From contig QCDL01000001.1 of assembly GCA_003280915.1 (NCBI GenBank), forward strand, positions 124,001 to 188,000: 64,000 nucleotides of DNA, given 5' to 3'. Source of the stretch: Prochlorococcus sp. AG-355-I04. Its GTDB lineage: Bacteria; Cyanobacteriota; Cyanobacteriia; PCC-6307; Cyanobiaceae. The notes beneath the pieces were generated by a model. That model saw nothing but the letters and a program-made list of their open reading frames with translations. It made no database searches and had not been told where the DNA came from. Positions 9,809 to 18,019 of the stretch are shown here, piece after piece. How positions within the stretch are numbered: the first letter of the stretch is position 1; every line of letters begins with the position of its first letter. Made by a program: the position numbers and the translations under genes.

Positions 9809-10605
9809 ATCCACCAAATTTAACTAAGAAGCAACTAAGTGAGTTAGATTCTTTATTCGAATTAGTTAGTCAACGACAAAAAAAAGATTTTGGAAATATT
9901 AACGCCAGTAATAAAGCAGATGGATCATTATTAACAAGTTGCGATTTATGGAGCGACAAAACAATCGTAGATGGCTTAGCTTCAATAGCTCCAGGTGAGG
10001 GCGTACTTAGTGAAGAAGGGCAAAAGTTAATTCCAAACTCAAAAGCTTATTGGGTGGTCGATCCACTCGATGGGACAACAAATTTTGCTGCCGGTATTCC
10101 ATACTGGTCTATATCAGTGGCAAGGTTCGTTAATGGTAAACCGCAATCTTCTTTTTTAATAATTCCTACATTGAAAAAAAAGTTTGTATCCATTAAAGGT
10201 AAAGGGGTTTGGTTAAATAACGAGAAAATAGATCCTAACCTCAATAATCATCAAAGTGAATGCATTTCTTTGTGCAGTAGATCAATAAAAATTTTACAAA
10301 AAAACCCAAACTCAGTTTTTCCTGGGAAAATCAGACTCTTAGGTGTATCGAGTTTAAATCTTACGAGTGTAGCAATGGGACAAACATTCGGAGCAATAGA
10401 ATCAACCCCTAAGATATGGGATATTGCAGCAGCTTGGTTGCTACTAGAAGAACTCAATTGTTCTATAAACTGGTTAGAAACAGATCCTTTAAATTTAGTT
10501 TCAGGAGAAGACTTGAGCAATGTTAATTTTCCATTAATTGCATGTAGATCAATAGAAAAAGTTGAAATTTTAAAGCCATGGGGAAATTTATTATTGGAAA
10601 AATAG
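9805..10605 (+). CDS. Inositol monophosphatase family phosphatase
   Basis: A 266-residue Mg2+-dependent sugar-phosphate phosphatase. The catalytic signatures are present: LSEEG with E70/E71, WVVDPLDGTTNF with D86, D89 and T91, and WDIAAAWLLLEE near 207-218. Length and motifs fit the IMPase superfamily, which covers inositol-1-phosphatase, histidinol-phosphatase and similar enzymes; the substrate cannot be told from sequence. The ATG at 9805 sits in an ATGA overlap with the TolC-like gene. An alternative upstream TTG at 9790 is less likely. Confidence 0.9.
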   Translation: MNPPNLTKKQLSELDSLFELVSQRQKKDFGNINASNKADGSLLTSCDLWSDKTIVDGLASIAPGEGVLSEEGQKLIPNSKAYWVVDPLDGTTNFAAGIPYWSISVARFVNGKPQSSFLIIPTLKKKFVSIKGKGVWLNNEKIDPNLNNHQSECISLCSRSIKILQKNPNSVFPGKIRLLGVSSLNLTSVAMGQTFGAIESTPKIWDIAAAWLLLEELNCSINWLETDPLNLVSGEDLSNVNFPLIACRSIEKVEILKPWGNLLLEK

Positions 10606-10696
10606 TTTCACCATAGATAAAAAATTGCTTGAAAAATTTCTTAATCAGATACAATAAAACATAAGTAAATAAATAAAATATTTGAATAAAATTAAT

Positions 10697-11605
10697 ATGC
10701 AGCGAAGTTCAACATGGATACTGAAAAGTTTATGGGGAGCTTGCGAGCGATGGAGCAAATCTGATTGTGTTGATTTAAGCGCTGCGTTTGCATATTACAC
10801 ACTCCAATCATTTTTCCCTATCCTTCTAATTTCTCTTTCAATAGCTTCATGGTTCCTAGGAAAACAAGAAGGATTAGATCAACAAATAATTGCTATTGCT
10901 GCTCAGCTTTTACCTCCTTCAGTAGTTGAGTTGGTAGAAACAACATTATTTAATTTAATAGATCAAGGATTTGGGGCAGGTATTCTCGGGGCTATGTTTT
11001 TGCTTTTTACAGCAGGAAATGCATATCTATCTCTTCAAAGAGGTTCAGATAGGCTTTGGGAAGATGAAATTCCTTCTAAAAAAGTAAATGCTGCTTGGAG
11101 AGTGCAAGCTTCGAGGTTTCTCAGAAATAGAGTTGAAGCCTTTTTAATAGTATTCTTTATTGGTTTTTTAATGGTACTAGATCAGATTAGTGCAAATCTT
11201 AGGATGATACCAAGTACAGTTTTAGAAAATATTTCAAAATCAAATAATCTTGTTTCTGATTTTTTAGTAAAGTTACCTCTATTACAAGTTGGTCAGTTTG
11301 CAATACCCTTAATCGGATTTTCTTTAATGGCTCTTTTATTACAAGCTCTCTTGCCCAGTAGAAAAGTTCCTTTAAAACCACTATTACCTGGATCTTTGCT
11401 TATTGGAATTGGCCTAACCACTTTGAATTTAGCGGTAAGTAAAAGTATTCTCTCACTTGGAGCAAGATTTCAAGCATATGGTTTTATTGGAGGTTTTCTT
11501 GTTCTTACCTTGTGGGTATGGCTATTAGGAGTGATTTTATATTTTGGACAGTGCTGGAGCGTAGTTATTGCTAGTATGACTTTATTAAATAAAAAAAGAA
11601 ATTAA
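10697..11605 (+). CDS. YihY/virulence factor BrkB family membrane protein
   Basis: About 302 residues with six predicted transmembrane helices. Family features are the DLSAAFAYYTLQSFFPILLI segment near the N-terminus and the GSLLIGIGLTTLN and FIGGFLVLTLWVWL segments near the C-terminus, typical of YihY/BrkB (formerly mis-called RNase BN). Its role, possibly transport, is unresolved. The ATG at 10697 follows a purine-poor leader; a TTG at 10682 in the same frame is an alternative. The next gene starts 17 bp after the stop. Confidence 0.85.
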   Translation: MQRSSTWILKSLWGACERWSKSDCVDLSAAFAYYTLQSFFPILLISLSIASWFLGKQEGLDQQIIAIAAQLLPPSVVELVETTLFNLIDQGFGAGILGAMFLLFTAGNAYLSLQRGSDRLWEDEIPSKKVNAAWRVQASRFLRNRVEAFLIVFFIGFLMVLDQISANLRMIPSTVLENISKSNNLVSDFLVKLPLLQVGQFAIPLIGFSLMALLLQALLPSRKVPLKPLLPGSLLIGIGLTTLNLAVSKSILSLGARFQAYGFIGGFLVLTLWVWLLGVILYFGQCWSVVIASMTLLNKKRN

Positions 11606-11622
11606 AGATAACAAAAACTAAG

Positions 11623-11964
11623 ATGAATTATTTTCTTAAAGCTAATAAAAATCTTCTTACTTACTCATTAATCCTACTTATAGTTATTCCAATTTTTGGA
11701 ATAAACTTTTTCATAAGCTTTATCGGTAATATACTGCTTCTATTATTTTTAATTCCTTTACTATTAATAATTTTAGTCTTTATGGGTTTTAACTTTTACA
11801 AATCAAAAATTAATACATGTAATAGTTGTGGTGCAATATCCTTAGGCTTAAGTGAAACCTGCATGAATTGTGGAGCAAATCTAGAAAATATCATTAATAA
11901 TAATCAATTCAATGAAAGGCCAGCTGAAAGTACCATTGAAGTGAAGGCTGAAGAAGTAAAGTAA
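11623..11964 (+). CDS. Small membrane protein with zinc ribbon
   Basis: A 113-residue protein. Residues 10-58 form two closely spaced hydrophobic helices. A zinc-ribbon-like pair, CNSCG (about 66-70) and CMNCG (about 82-86), follows, then an acidic tail. Four-cysteine ribbons of this spacing usually bind zinc and face the cytoplasm. It follows the YihY gene by 17 bp in the same direction. I do not recognise a named family. Confidence 0.7.
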   Translation: MNYFLKANKNLLTYSLILLIVIPIFGINFFISFIGNILLLLFLIPLLLIILVFMGFNFYKSKINTCNSCGAISLGLSETCMNCGANLENIINNNQFNERPAESTIEVKAEEVK

Positions 11965-11973
11965 AATAAAATA

Positions 11974-12120
11974 CTAACCTATTCCAATTTGTCTAAGAAT
12001 ACTTTGCCCAGTGATTAATTCAGTGCCAAGTCCAATCAAAATACCCATCATTGCCATACGGCCATTCCAGGTTTCTGCAAAATTTACGAAGCCAAATCTT
12101 GGTTCATTGTTATTATTCAT
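11974..12120 (-). CDS. High-light-inducible protein (Hli/ELIP-like)
   Basis: ATG at 12118-12120 (complement) opens a 48-residue frame. The peptide has the Hli core: RFGFVNFAETWNGRMAMMG (residues 8-26), containing the chlorophyll-binding ExxNGR-like stretch TWNGRMAM, followed by a hydrophobic helix ending LITGQSIL. Single-helix Hli proteins bind chlorophyll and carotenoid in thylakoids and protect photosystems under excess light. It converges on the zinc-ribbon protein gene, with nine bases between stops. Prochlorococcus typically has many hli copies. Confidence 0.92.
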   Translation of the reverse strand: MNNNNEPRFGFVNFAETWNGRMAMMGILIGLGTELITGQSILRQIGIG

Positions 12121-12189
12121 AATTAACTAGATCATCTATCAAATTATTTTAACGTTTTAAGGAAGAATTTATGATAAATAATATATTAT

Positions 12190-12573
12190 TTATTTAACAT
12201 GTCTTACACCATCTACAGGTCGATACTCATCTCCAGTTAATTCTTCATACACAATAGCTGGTAATCCTGTATCAAACATTGTTTGCAATGCCTCTTTTAA
12301 CATAGGATTCCAACCTCCAGTACTAACTTTTCCATGTCTAACAGTCCAATCCCAAGTCCCTTGAAGATCTCTGGGTAATCTACCTTCTCTATCTCTTCGA
12401 GCGACTAAGTCTAAAGATTCAACGAGACCAACAATAACTGGATTTTTACCATAAGAGGGAGTAAGACTTAGTTCAAGTCTAACTGGATCTTCTTTAACCA
12501 TTTTCAAACGAAACCTTGGTGGTAATTTAAGAGATCTTATTACCGATGAGACAATTTTTGTTCTTAATTCCAA
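12190..12573 (-). CDS. Conserved cyanobacterial protein of unknown function
   Basis: A 127-residue soluble protein rich in charged residues. It begins MELRTKIVSSVIRSLKLPPRF and contains RDREGRLPRDLQGTWDWTVRH (about 60-80). The many W, G and R residues suggest a conserved structural domain, but I cannot assign a family. It lies 24 bp downstream of the DUF2973-like gene on the same strand, so the two are probably an operon. No membrane segment or signal peptide is visible. Confidence 0.7.
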   Translation of the reverse strand: MELRTKIVSSVIRSLKLPPRFRLKMVKEDPVRLELSLTPSYGKNPVIVGLVESLDLVARRDREGRLPRDLQGTWDWTVRHGKVSTGGWNPMLKEALQTMFDTGLPAIVYEELTGDEYRPVDGVRHVK

Positions 12574-12597
12574 TTTCTTTCCTTAAATGTAATTTGA

Positions 12598-12864
12598 TTA
12601 ATCAGTTGTTGAACCTTTTTCTTCTAATGTAGAGTCATTGTCATTAGAAAATCTTACTGTTAACAGCTCCTCTTCTGTTATGTTTCCTGATTTATCTAGA
12701 AGTTCTGGATGTATTGTGTATTTTTTTTGTTTAAAACTGGGAGTACTAAAACGTTTCTTTTGATTATCAGATATACCCCAGCCATTAGACATTACTTTAA
12801 AAGCTTTCCAGACTAAATAGGTTAAGGCTGCTGAATATACGATCGGAAAAAGGATAGTCATCAA
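12598..12864 (-). CDS. DUF2973-like single-span membrane protein
   Basis: An 88-residue protein. It has an N-terminal helix (about residues 3-24, LFPIVYSAALTYLVWKAF) and a soluble tail containing TIHPELLDKSGNITEEELLTV (about 50-70). The HPELLD-x-x-G-x-(I/V)-(T/D)-x-E-x-L-L-x-V-R-F pattern is that of cyanobacterial DUF2973 proteins, whose role is unknown. A second ATG directly after the first leaves the start ambiguous by one residue. Likely co-transcribed with the downstream 127-residue protein. Confidence 0.65.
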   Translation of the reverse strand: MMTILFPIVYSAALTYLVWKAFKVMSNGWGISDNQKKRFSTPSFKQKKYTIHPELLDKSGNITEEELLTVRFSNDNDSTLEEKGSTTD

Positions 12865-13032
12865 ACTTATAAATTAATTTATTATTTATTTAATATCATA
12901 GCCCGAAAAAAAGAAATTTAGCTAATTTAAATTAATAATTTATTCTCTAGATTAAAATTATTTATTCATATAGTTATATTTTAATTACAATGATAGGGCG
13001 TATTGATTTTCCGAAATACATAAAAAACAAAA

Positions 13033-14154
13033 TTGACAAGATTCATCCAAAAACTAGTACTACTTGCCTCATTAACTACACTGAGTATTACATTACCTGC
13101 AAAGGAAATTTACCAACCATTAAGTAAACCAAAAATTAATGAGATTAATATATATTCAAAAAAATCTTTCATAACAAAAGCTGTTGAAAAAACCGGTCCA
13201 TCTGTAGTGACAATTGATACTCAAAGATACATTAAAAAAAGAAAATTTCCAAGCAATTCTCAACTATTTCTAGACCCATATTTTGAAAGATTTTTTGGAT
13301 TAGATTTACAAAATGACAACCGACCAAGAATAGAGCAAAACCAAGGGAGCGGATTTATATTTGCAGATGGACTTGTAATGACCAATGCTCATGTTGTGAA
13401 TGGATCAGATAAGGTGATTGTTGGTTTAACCAATGGCAAAAAATTAAACGCAAAACTTGTAGGGCAAGACTTCTTTACTGATTTAGCTGTGCTAAAAATT
13501 GAAGGAAAGGGACCTTGGCCAAAAGCAAAATTGGGCGATTCGGCAAAGATTAAAGTTGGTGATTGGGCTATAGCAGTTGGAAATCCATTCGGACTGGAAA
13601 ACACAGTTACTCTAGGTATTATTAGTAATCTAAATAGAAACGTCACTCAATTAGGAATATATGATAAAAAACTTGAACTGATACAAACAGACGCTGCTAT
13701 TAATCCTGGCAATTCTGGAGGTCCACTGTTGAATAGCGATGGAGAAGTAATTGGTATTAATACCTTGATTAGATCAGGCCCAGGGGCGGGTTTAAGTTTC
13801 GCAATCCCAATTAATAAAGCTAAGGAAATTTCGTATCAACTTTTAAAAAATGGAAAGGTAATACACCCTATGATTGGGATAAGCTTAATAGTAGAAAGTA
13901 ATTCTGAGAGAAAAGATAATGTCGTAAAAGTTGGATATATAGTACCTAACAGTCCAGCGGAAAAGAGTGGAATCAAAATAGATGATATTTTAATTAAAGT
14001 AGGCAATAAAGATATTAAAACTGCATCAGAAGTTATAGACCAAATAACTAGAAATGGTATCAAGAAACCAATCAATATATTATTAAAGCGTAAAAATAAA
14101 TTTATAAAATTAAAAGTAATACCCACTGATATAACTAATCTAGAAAATAGCTAA
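13033..14154 (+). CDS. HtrA/Deg-type trypsin-like serine protease with PDZ domain
   Basis: A 373-residue exported protease. A short hydrophobic signal peptide (residues 5-23) precedes a trypsin-like domain with the full triad: H120 in MTNAHVV, D150 in FFTDLAVLK and S228 in NPGNSGGPL. One PDZ domain (about 280-365) closes the protein. Such enzymes degrade damaged periplasmic or lumenal proteins. The only start giving an intact signal peptide is a TTG at 13033; the ATG at 12990 is in another frame. It is divergent from the DUF2973-like gene across about 170 bp. Confidence 0.93.
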   Translation: MTRFIQKLVLLASLTTLSITLPAKEIYQPLSKPKINEINIYSKKSFITKAVEKTGPSVVTIDTQRYIKKRKFPSNSQLFLDPYFERFFGLDLQNDNRPRIEQNQGSGFIFADGLVMTNAHVVNGSDKVIVGLTNGKKLNAKLVGQDFFTDLAVLKIEGKGPWPKAKLGDSAKIKVGDWAIAVGNPFGLENTVTLGIISNLNRNVTQLGIYDKKLELIQTDAAINPGNSGGPLLNSDGEVIGINTLIRSGPGAGLSFAIPINKAKEISYQLLKNGKVIHPMIGISLIVESNSERKDNVVKVGYIVPNSPAEKSGIKIDDILIKVGNKDIKTASEVIDQITRNGIKKPINILLKRKNKFIKLKVIPTDITNLENS

Positions 14155-14159
14155 AAAGT

Positions 14160-14303
14160 TTATTTATCATTCTGTTTAAGTATTTCCACACACCTAGAAA
14201 TACATCCACCATAATTAAGATCAAAAGTTGAAATGCATTCAAAATAACTTTCAATAAGATCAGAAATTAGAAACTGTTTTTCTTGAAAATCATAATTTTT
14301 CAT
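14160..14303 (-). CDS. Small conserved-looking protein, 47 residues
   Basis: ATG at 14301-14303 (complement) to a TAA at 14160-14162 encodes a 47-residue soluble peptide. It has four aromatic residues and three cysteines in the middle (YFECISTFDLNYGGCISRC). It fills the otherwise empty gap between the convergent HtrA gene and the upstream ABC-F gene; its stop lies five bases beyond the HtrA stop. I do not recognise a family. The composition looks coding rather than random AT-rich translation, but support is limited. Confidence 0.45.
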   Translation of the reverse strand: MKNYDFQEKQFLISDLIESYFECISTFDLNYGGCISRCVEILKQNDK

Positions 14304-14412
14304 ATAAATAATTTAAACTTATTTTACATTTTTTAGAGGCATCAAGGACGGTAAACTATGGAAATACAAAAAAGTGAACTTACTTAGCCAAATACACGGT
14401 TATTTAAAGAAA

Positions 14413-16041
14413 TCAATATTTTTTTTTGCTTTGAGTTTTTTCTAAAAAATATTCGTAGTTACCATCATATGAAAATAATTTTGAATCTTTTATTTCTACA
14501 ATTCTATTTGCAACCTTTGAGATAAAATACCTATCATGAGAAATAATTAATAAAGAACCTTTATAATTTTTAATTGCTAATTCTAAGTTTTCCTTAGATT
14601 GCAGATCCAAATGATTAGTTGGCTCGTCTAAAAGAAGAAAATTACTAGGATTAATAATCATGAGCGCCAATGCTAATCTTGCCTTTTCTCCCCCACTAAG
14701 TTGTTTAATATATTTAAAAACAGTTTCATTTTGAAAGCCAAAACCACCTAAAAATGTTCTAACTTTTTTTTGGGACCATTCAGGAGACTTATCACATATT
14801 AAATCAATAACCCTTTCCTCAAGTAAGAGAGCTTCAGACTGATTCTGTTCATAATAACTAGTAATTATATTGTGTTTACCAAGATTAATTTCTCCAATTT
14901 CAGGACATATTTTTTTCATAATAATTTTAAGCAATGTAGATTTACCACAGCCATTAGGTCCTAATATTGCTATTTTATCCCCCGAAGAAACCTTTAAATT
15001 AACATCTAAAAAAAGAATTTTATCCTCAAAACTATGAGACAAATTTTTTATATTTAGCACTAATTTTCCTGAGCGAGGGCACTCTGGAAAATTAAAAACA
15101 GGACTATTTGATTTTGCTATTGGAGCTTCAATTTTAGAAATCTTTTTTAATTGTTTTTCTCTACTCTTTGCTTGAGAACTTCTTGTTGCACTGGCTCTAA
15201 ATCGATCAATATACCTTTTCTGTAACTCAATTTCTTTTTGTTGTAATTGATATGCCTTATTTTGTGATTCTTCATTTAAAGATTTCTGTTCGACAAAAAA
15301 AGAATAGTTCCCATTATATATTTCAGATGTTCCTCTATCTACAAAAATTATTTTTTTGCATAATTTGTCTAAGAAATATCTATCATGACTAATCATAATA
15401 ACCGCAATCTTAAGCGAAGATAGATATTCTTCCAGCCATAAAATAGTATCCAAATCTAAATGATTGGTTGGTTCATCCAGCAGAAGTAAATCAGGTTTTT
15501 GTAAGATTATTTTTCCAAGTGCAACTTTCATCTGCCAACCACCTGAAAAATTACCAACTAATTTATCAGCATCTTCTAAAGAAAAGCCTAATTTCGGTAA
15601 TATTTTTTCTACATCAGATTGCATTTTATAACCACCTAATGCTTCGAATTTTGCCTGATATTTTGCGAGTTGATTTACTAATGTTTCAAATTCATCGGAA
15701 TTTTTTTTTATATCCAATGATTTCATTTTATTCTCAATTTCTAAAAGTTTAATGGCAACATTTTGTATATCTTTAAAAGAACTTTCTAATTCCTGTCTAA
15801 CCGAAAAATTGAAATTACAATCAAACTCCTGTTTTAAATGAGCAATTTTAGGATTTCCCTCTTTAATTATCGTTCCACTTGTTTGCTCTTCCTCTCCGAT
15901 TAAAATTTTAAATTGGGTTGATTTACCTGCACCATTAGAACCAACTAAGCCAACTTTTTCTCCTCTCTTAATTTCCCAATTGATATTTTTTAAAACAACA
16001 TCTGTAGAATAAATTTTGCTTACACCTTCAAATCTAATCAT
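14413..16041 (-). CDS. ABC-F family ATPase (Uup/EttA type)
   Basis: A 542-residue protein with two ABC ATPase domains and no membrane segments, the ABC-F layout. The first domain has Walker A GSNGAGKST (about 34-42), signature NFSGGWQMK and Walker B LLLLDEPTNHLD. The second has Walker A GPNGCGKST near 357-365, signature LSGGEKARLAL and a second DEPTNHLD. The charged inter-domain linker (about 255-320) is where ABC-F proteins contact the ribosome. Members relieve stalled translation or act in antibiotic resistance; the subtype is not resolved. It starts at ATG with no adjacent partner on its strand. Confidence 0.92.
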   Translation of the reverse strand: MIRFEGVSKIYSTDVVLKNINWEIKRGEKVGLVGSNGAGKSTQFKILIGEEEQTSGTIIKEGNPKIAHLKQEFDCNFNFSVRQELESSFKDIQNVAIKLLEIENKMKSLDIKKNSDEFETLVNQLAKYQAKFEALGGYKMQSDVEKILPKLGFSLEDADKLVGNFSGGWQMKVALGKIILQKPDLLLLDEPTNHLDLDTILWLEEYLSSLKIAVIMISHDRYFLDKLCKKIIFVDRGTSEIYNGNYSFFVEQKSLNEESQNKAYQLQQKEIELQKRYIDRFRASATRSSQAKSREKQLKKISKIEAPIAKSNSPVFNFPECPRSGKLVLNIKNLSHSFEDKILFLDVNLKVSSGDKIAILGPNGCGKSTLLKIIMKKICPEIGEINLGKHNIITSYYEQNQSEALLLEERVIDLICDKSPEWSQKKVRTFLGGFGFQNETVFKYIKQLSGGEKARLALALMIINPSNFLLLDEPTNHLDLQSKENLELAIKNYKGSLLIISHDRYFISKVANRIVEIKDSKLFSYDGNYEYFLEKTQSKKKY

Positions 16042-16113
16042 TTTTTAAAAATAGAATTTACAAAATCTGTGGCTTATTTACTAAAAAAATATTTTCTAGA
16101 ATAAAATTAAATC

Positions 16114-16290
16114 ATGAAAAGAATAGAACAAATTGTAGTGATTTTCATAGCTGCAGCTCTTGCAATTCCAAGTTACTGGTTTTTTTGGACTTTAGCTGGC
16201 GGAGGTGGCTACAACAAAAGAATAAAACCTATTACTAATCCAAGTAATAATTATTCGAAACCTTTTTCTAAAGACCTCCTCGAGCCTTGA
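16114..16290 (+). CDS. Small single-span membrane protein, 58 residues
   Basis: ATG at 16114 to TGA at 16288-16290. One transmembrane helix (about 7-28, VVIFIAAALAIPSYWFFWTL) is followed by a glycine run and a basic/polar tail. It is divergent from the ABC-F gene (72 bp apart), and its last 23 bp overlap the 3' end of the convergent Nif11-like gene. The helix with two tryptophans resembles picocyanobacterial thylakoid or envelope micropeptides, but I cannot name it. Confidence 0.6.
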   Translation: MKRIEQIVVIFIAAALAIPSYWFFWTLAGGGGYNKRIKPITNPSNNYSKPFSKDLLEP

Positions 16291-16498
16291 TTAACCACAT
16301 TTTAGTTGCCTCATCATCAATAGTGCTCAAATATTCAATAACCTCCTCTTTAGTTACAGAAATATTTAACTCTTTGCCAATGTCGCATATTTTGTCTAAG
16401 GCTTTTTTGGGATTAGTTAAGGCAGTCATAAACAAACTTTGCTTCTTTTTGGAGTCGTTGGCTATTAACTTATAGAGCTTTTCTGCATTACTGGACAT
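16268..16498 (-). CDS. Nif11-like small protein ending in a double glycine
   Basis: A 76-residue helical protein. Its start (MSSNAEKLYKLIANDSK) and the middle segment KALDKICDIGKELNISVTKEEVIEYL match the layout of Nif11-type domains: an M-S-x3-5-(A/L) helix, a D/S-x-K turn, then a helix containing G-x-x-(F/L)-(T/S)-x-E-E. In Prochlorococcus, Nif11 leaders precede lanthipeptide cores and end in GG. Here the frame ends in ARGGL, right where a leader would be cut, with no core peptide. It might instead be a stand-alone Nif11 protein. The 3' end overlaps the small membrane protein gene by 23 bp. Confidence 0.6.
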   Translation of the reverse strand: MSSNAEKLYKLIANDSKKKQSLFMTALTNPKKALDKICDIGKELNISVTKEEVIEYLSTIDDEATKMWLIKARGGL

Positions 16499-16532
16499 GT
16501 TTTTAAAATCTATTTATTAATAGATTATTACT

Positions 16533-16904
16533 TCAAGCTACATTTTGTTCATTATATTTATTAATAGATAAATCATTATCGGCATCTTTTATTTCTTTTG
16601 CAGAGGCATCTGCCATACTTCTAGCGTCTAAACATAACACCTTTCTTAATTTAGCAAAATTAGCTGCATGAGATTTTCTTCCATCTTTTTGAGCATAGTA
16701 CTCAGACTGCTGAAGAATATGGTGAAGATGAGTTAACAAATATGGACTAATTACAGCTGACACCAAAACATCACTATTTTCATTATCGAGAGAATCAGAA
16801 TTAACTAATCTTTTTTTCTTTTTATCAATTATAGACCTTTTAGGAGAATCAAGTTTTCTTGAATTTTTCATGGGGCAATAAAAACAATTGATTGATGCGG
16901 ACAT
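16533..16904 (-). CDS. Unknown Prochlorococcus-type protein, 123 residues
   Basis: The frame can be read from a TTG at 16931, but an ATG at 16902-16904 preceded by an AAGGAAA ribosome-binding site is the better start. The protein has a Lys/Arg-rich N-terminal stretch (about 20-35) and a helical middle (VLVSAVISPYLLTHLHHILQ near 60-79) followed by YYAQKDGRKSHAANFAKLRKV. No family is recognised; an RNA- or DNA-associated role would be guesswork. It is divergent from the ribbon-helix-helix gene across an 85 bp region holding an inverted repeat. Confidence 0.65.
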   Translation of the reverse strand: MSASINCFYCPMKNSRKLDSPKRSIIDKKKKRLVNSDSLDNENSDVLVSAVISPYLLTHLHHILQQSEYYAQKDGRKSHAANFAKLRKVLCLDARSMADASAKEIKDADNDLSINKYNEQNVA

Positions 16905-16922
16905 AAATTTCCTTATTAATAA

Positions 16923-16959
16923 TATACACAAAGATAGTATCCTTGACTAACTGTGTATA
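16923..16959. promoter_or_regulatory. Inverted repeat in a divergent promoter region
   Basis: TATACACA at 16923-16930 is matched by its exact reverse complement TGTGTATA at 16952-16959, with 21 bp between. The right arm also forms an extended -10 element (TGTGTATACT) pointing to the ribbon-helix-helix gene. The spacing puts the arm centres nearly three helical turns apart. Autoregulation by the adjacent DNA-binding protein is an inference. Confidence 0.5.
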
Positions 16960-16989
16960 CTTAGAAGTAACAGTTATCAACTTTGACTC

Positions 16990-17292
16990 ATGGCTACCCG
17001 GCAAAACTCAACTAATGGGAAGCCGAAATCCCCCAGAATTCAAGTAGTTCTTCCTGAATTAATTTGTGAGCAATTGAGTACTTTAGCTAACAACGAATCT
17101 AGGACAGTTAGCAATATGGCGAAAGTATTAATACAAGAAGGTATAAAAAAATACTTTGAAAAGGACGGGAAATCTTTTATCTCAGAAAATAATTTAAATA
17201 CCGATAAATTTAGAGACGAACTTGAGAAAAAAAGTGTCAGGAGATTAAAAAGAGCCCCTCAAAGGATTCATTACTATAAAAAAACTGATTAA
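16990..17292 (+). CDS. Ribbon-helix-helix (CopG/Arc-like) DNA-binding protein
   Basis: A 100-residue basic protein. Residues 16-57 (PRIQVVLPELICEQLSTLAN, then SRTVSNMAKVLIQEGIKKY) match the ribbon-helix-helix fold: a beta strand that reads the major groove, then two helices. The C-terminal 40 residues are basic (KKSVRRLKRAPQR) and may add DNA contacts. Such proteins are usually dimeric repressors or antitoxins. No obvious toxin follows it; instead the downstream neighbour is the convergent ktrA. The gene is divergent from the 123-residue unknown, which could be its regulatory target. Confidence 0.82.
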   Translation: MATRQNSTNGKPKSPRIQVVLPELICEQLSTLANNESRTVSNMAKVLIQEGIKKYFEKDGKSFISENNLNTDKFRDELEKKSVRRLKRAPQRIHYYKKTD

Positions 17293-17296
17293 AAAA

Positions 17297-18001
17297 TTAA
17301 TTTTGAGGCAATTTTTGTAAATCTGCAGTTTTTCCCATAACTACCAGAATATTTCCCCTTTCCAAAATATATTTTGCTGGAGGATTAACTGTTAACTCTT
17401 CAGCAGGTCCCGCTGCAAGAACATTTACTAAATAATTTTTCCTCAAATTTAGATCTCTTAAAGATCTTCCAATAAATTCCTCTGGAACAGTTATTTCATC
17501 TATACCAGTTTGATTATCTAGTTCTAATCTTTCAATTAAATTTGGTCTAACTAGTTCTAAACCTAATCTTTCTCCCTGCATTCTGGAAGGAAAGACAACT
17601 TTATCAGCACCCACCCTTTTTAACATTTTTTCGTGCAAATCGCTCGTAGCTCTTGCTATGACTCTTTTAACTTTGCTACCCTCGCTATCCTTTGCAATAA
17701 GTGTTGTTGTGATACTTGCCTCAATAGGTTCACTTATACCTACTACAACAGTATTCATTTCAAGAATTCCAGATTCCTTCATAGACTCTTCATCAGTACA
17801 GTCTACTACTCTAGCTTCTATTGAAGGTTCCAATTGTCTCAAATCATCAATTGCTTTTTCCGAATAATCTGCAGCCAAAACATCTGCACCATTGCTAATA
17901 AGTTCTCTGCAAACAGCTGTTCCGAATCTTCCAACACCAACAACTGCAAAAGTGAGGGCTTCTTTTTCGCTCTTTTGAGACCACTGCCACCAATCAGCCA
18001 T
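17297..18001 (-). CDS. K+ uptake regulatory subunit, RCK/TrkA family
   Basis: A 234-residue cytoplasmic protein. Residues 18-140 form an RCK_N Rossmann domain with the nucleotide motif VVGVGRFGTAVCREL and the acidic ribose-binding residue in AADYSEKA. A TrkA_C domain occupies about 150-230. KtrA-type proteins form an octameric ring that gates the KtrB channel in response to ATP/ADP or NAD(H). It lies 18 bp after the ktrB-like gene on the same strand, the classic pairing. Confidence 0.92.
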   Translation of the reverse strand: MADWWQWSQKSEKEALTFAVVGVGRFGTAVCRELISNGADVLAADYSEKAIDDLRQLEPSIEARVVDCTDEESMKESGILEMNTVVVGISEPIEASITTTLIAKDSEGSKVKRVIARATSDLHEKMLKRVGADKVVFPSRMQGERLGLELVRPNLIERLELDNQTGIDEITVPEEFIGRSLRDLNLRKNYLVNVLAAGPAEELTVNPPAKYILERGNILVVMGKTADLQKLPQN

Positions 18002-18019
18002 AATAAAACTCAGTCAATC

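Noticed and set aside
12990-13030. An ATG at 12990 as start of the HtrA-type protease
   Set aside because: It is not in the protease reading frame; the TTG at 13033 gives the signal peptide directly.
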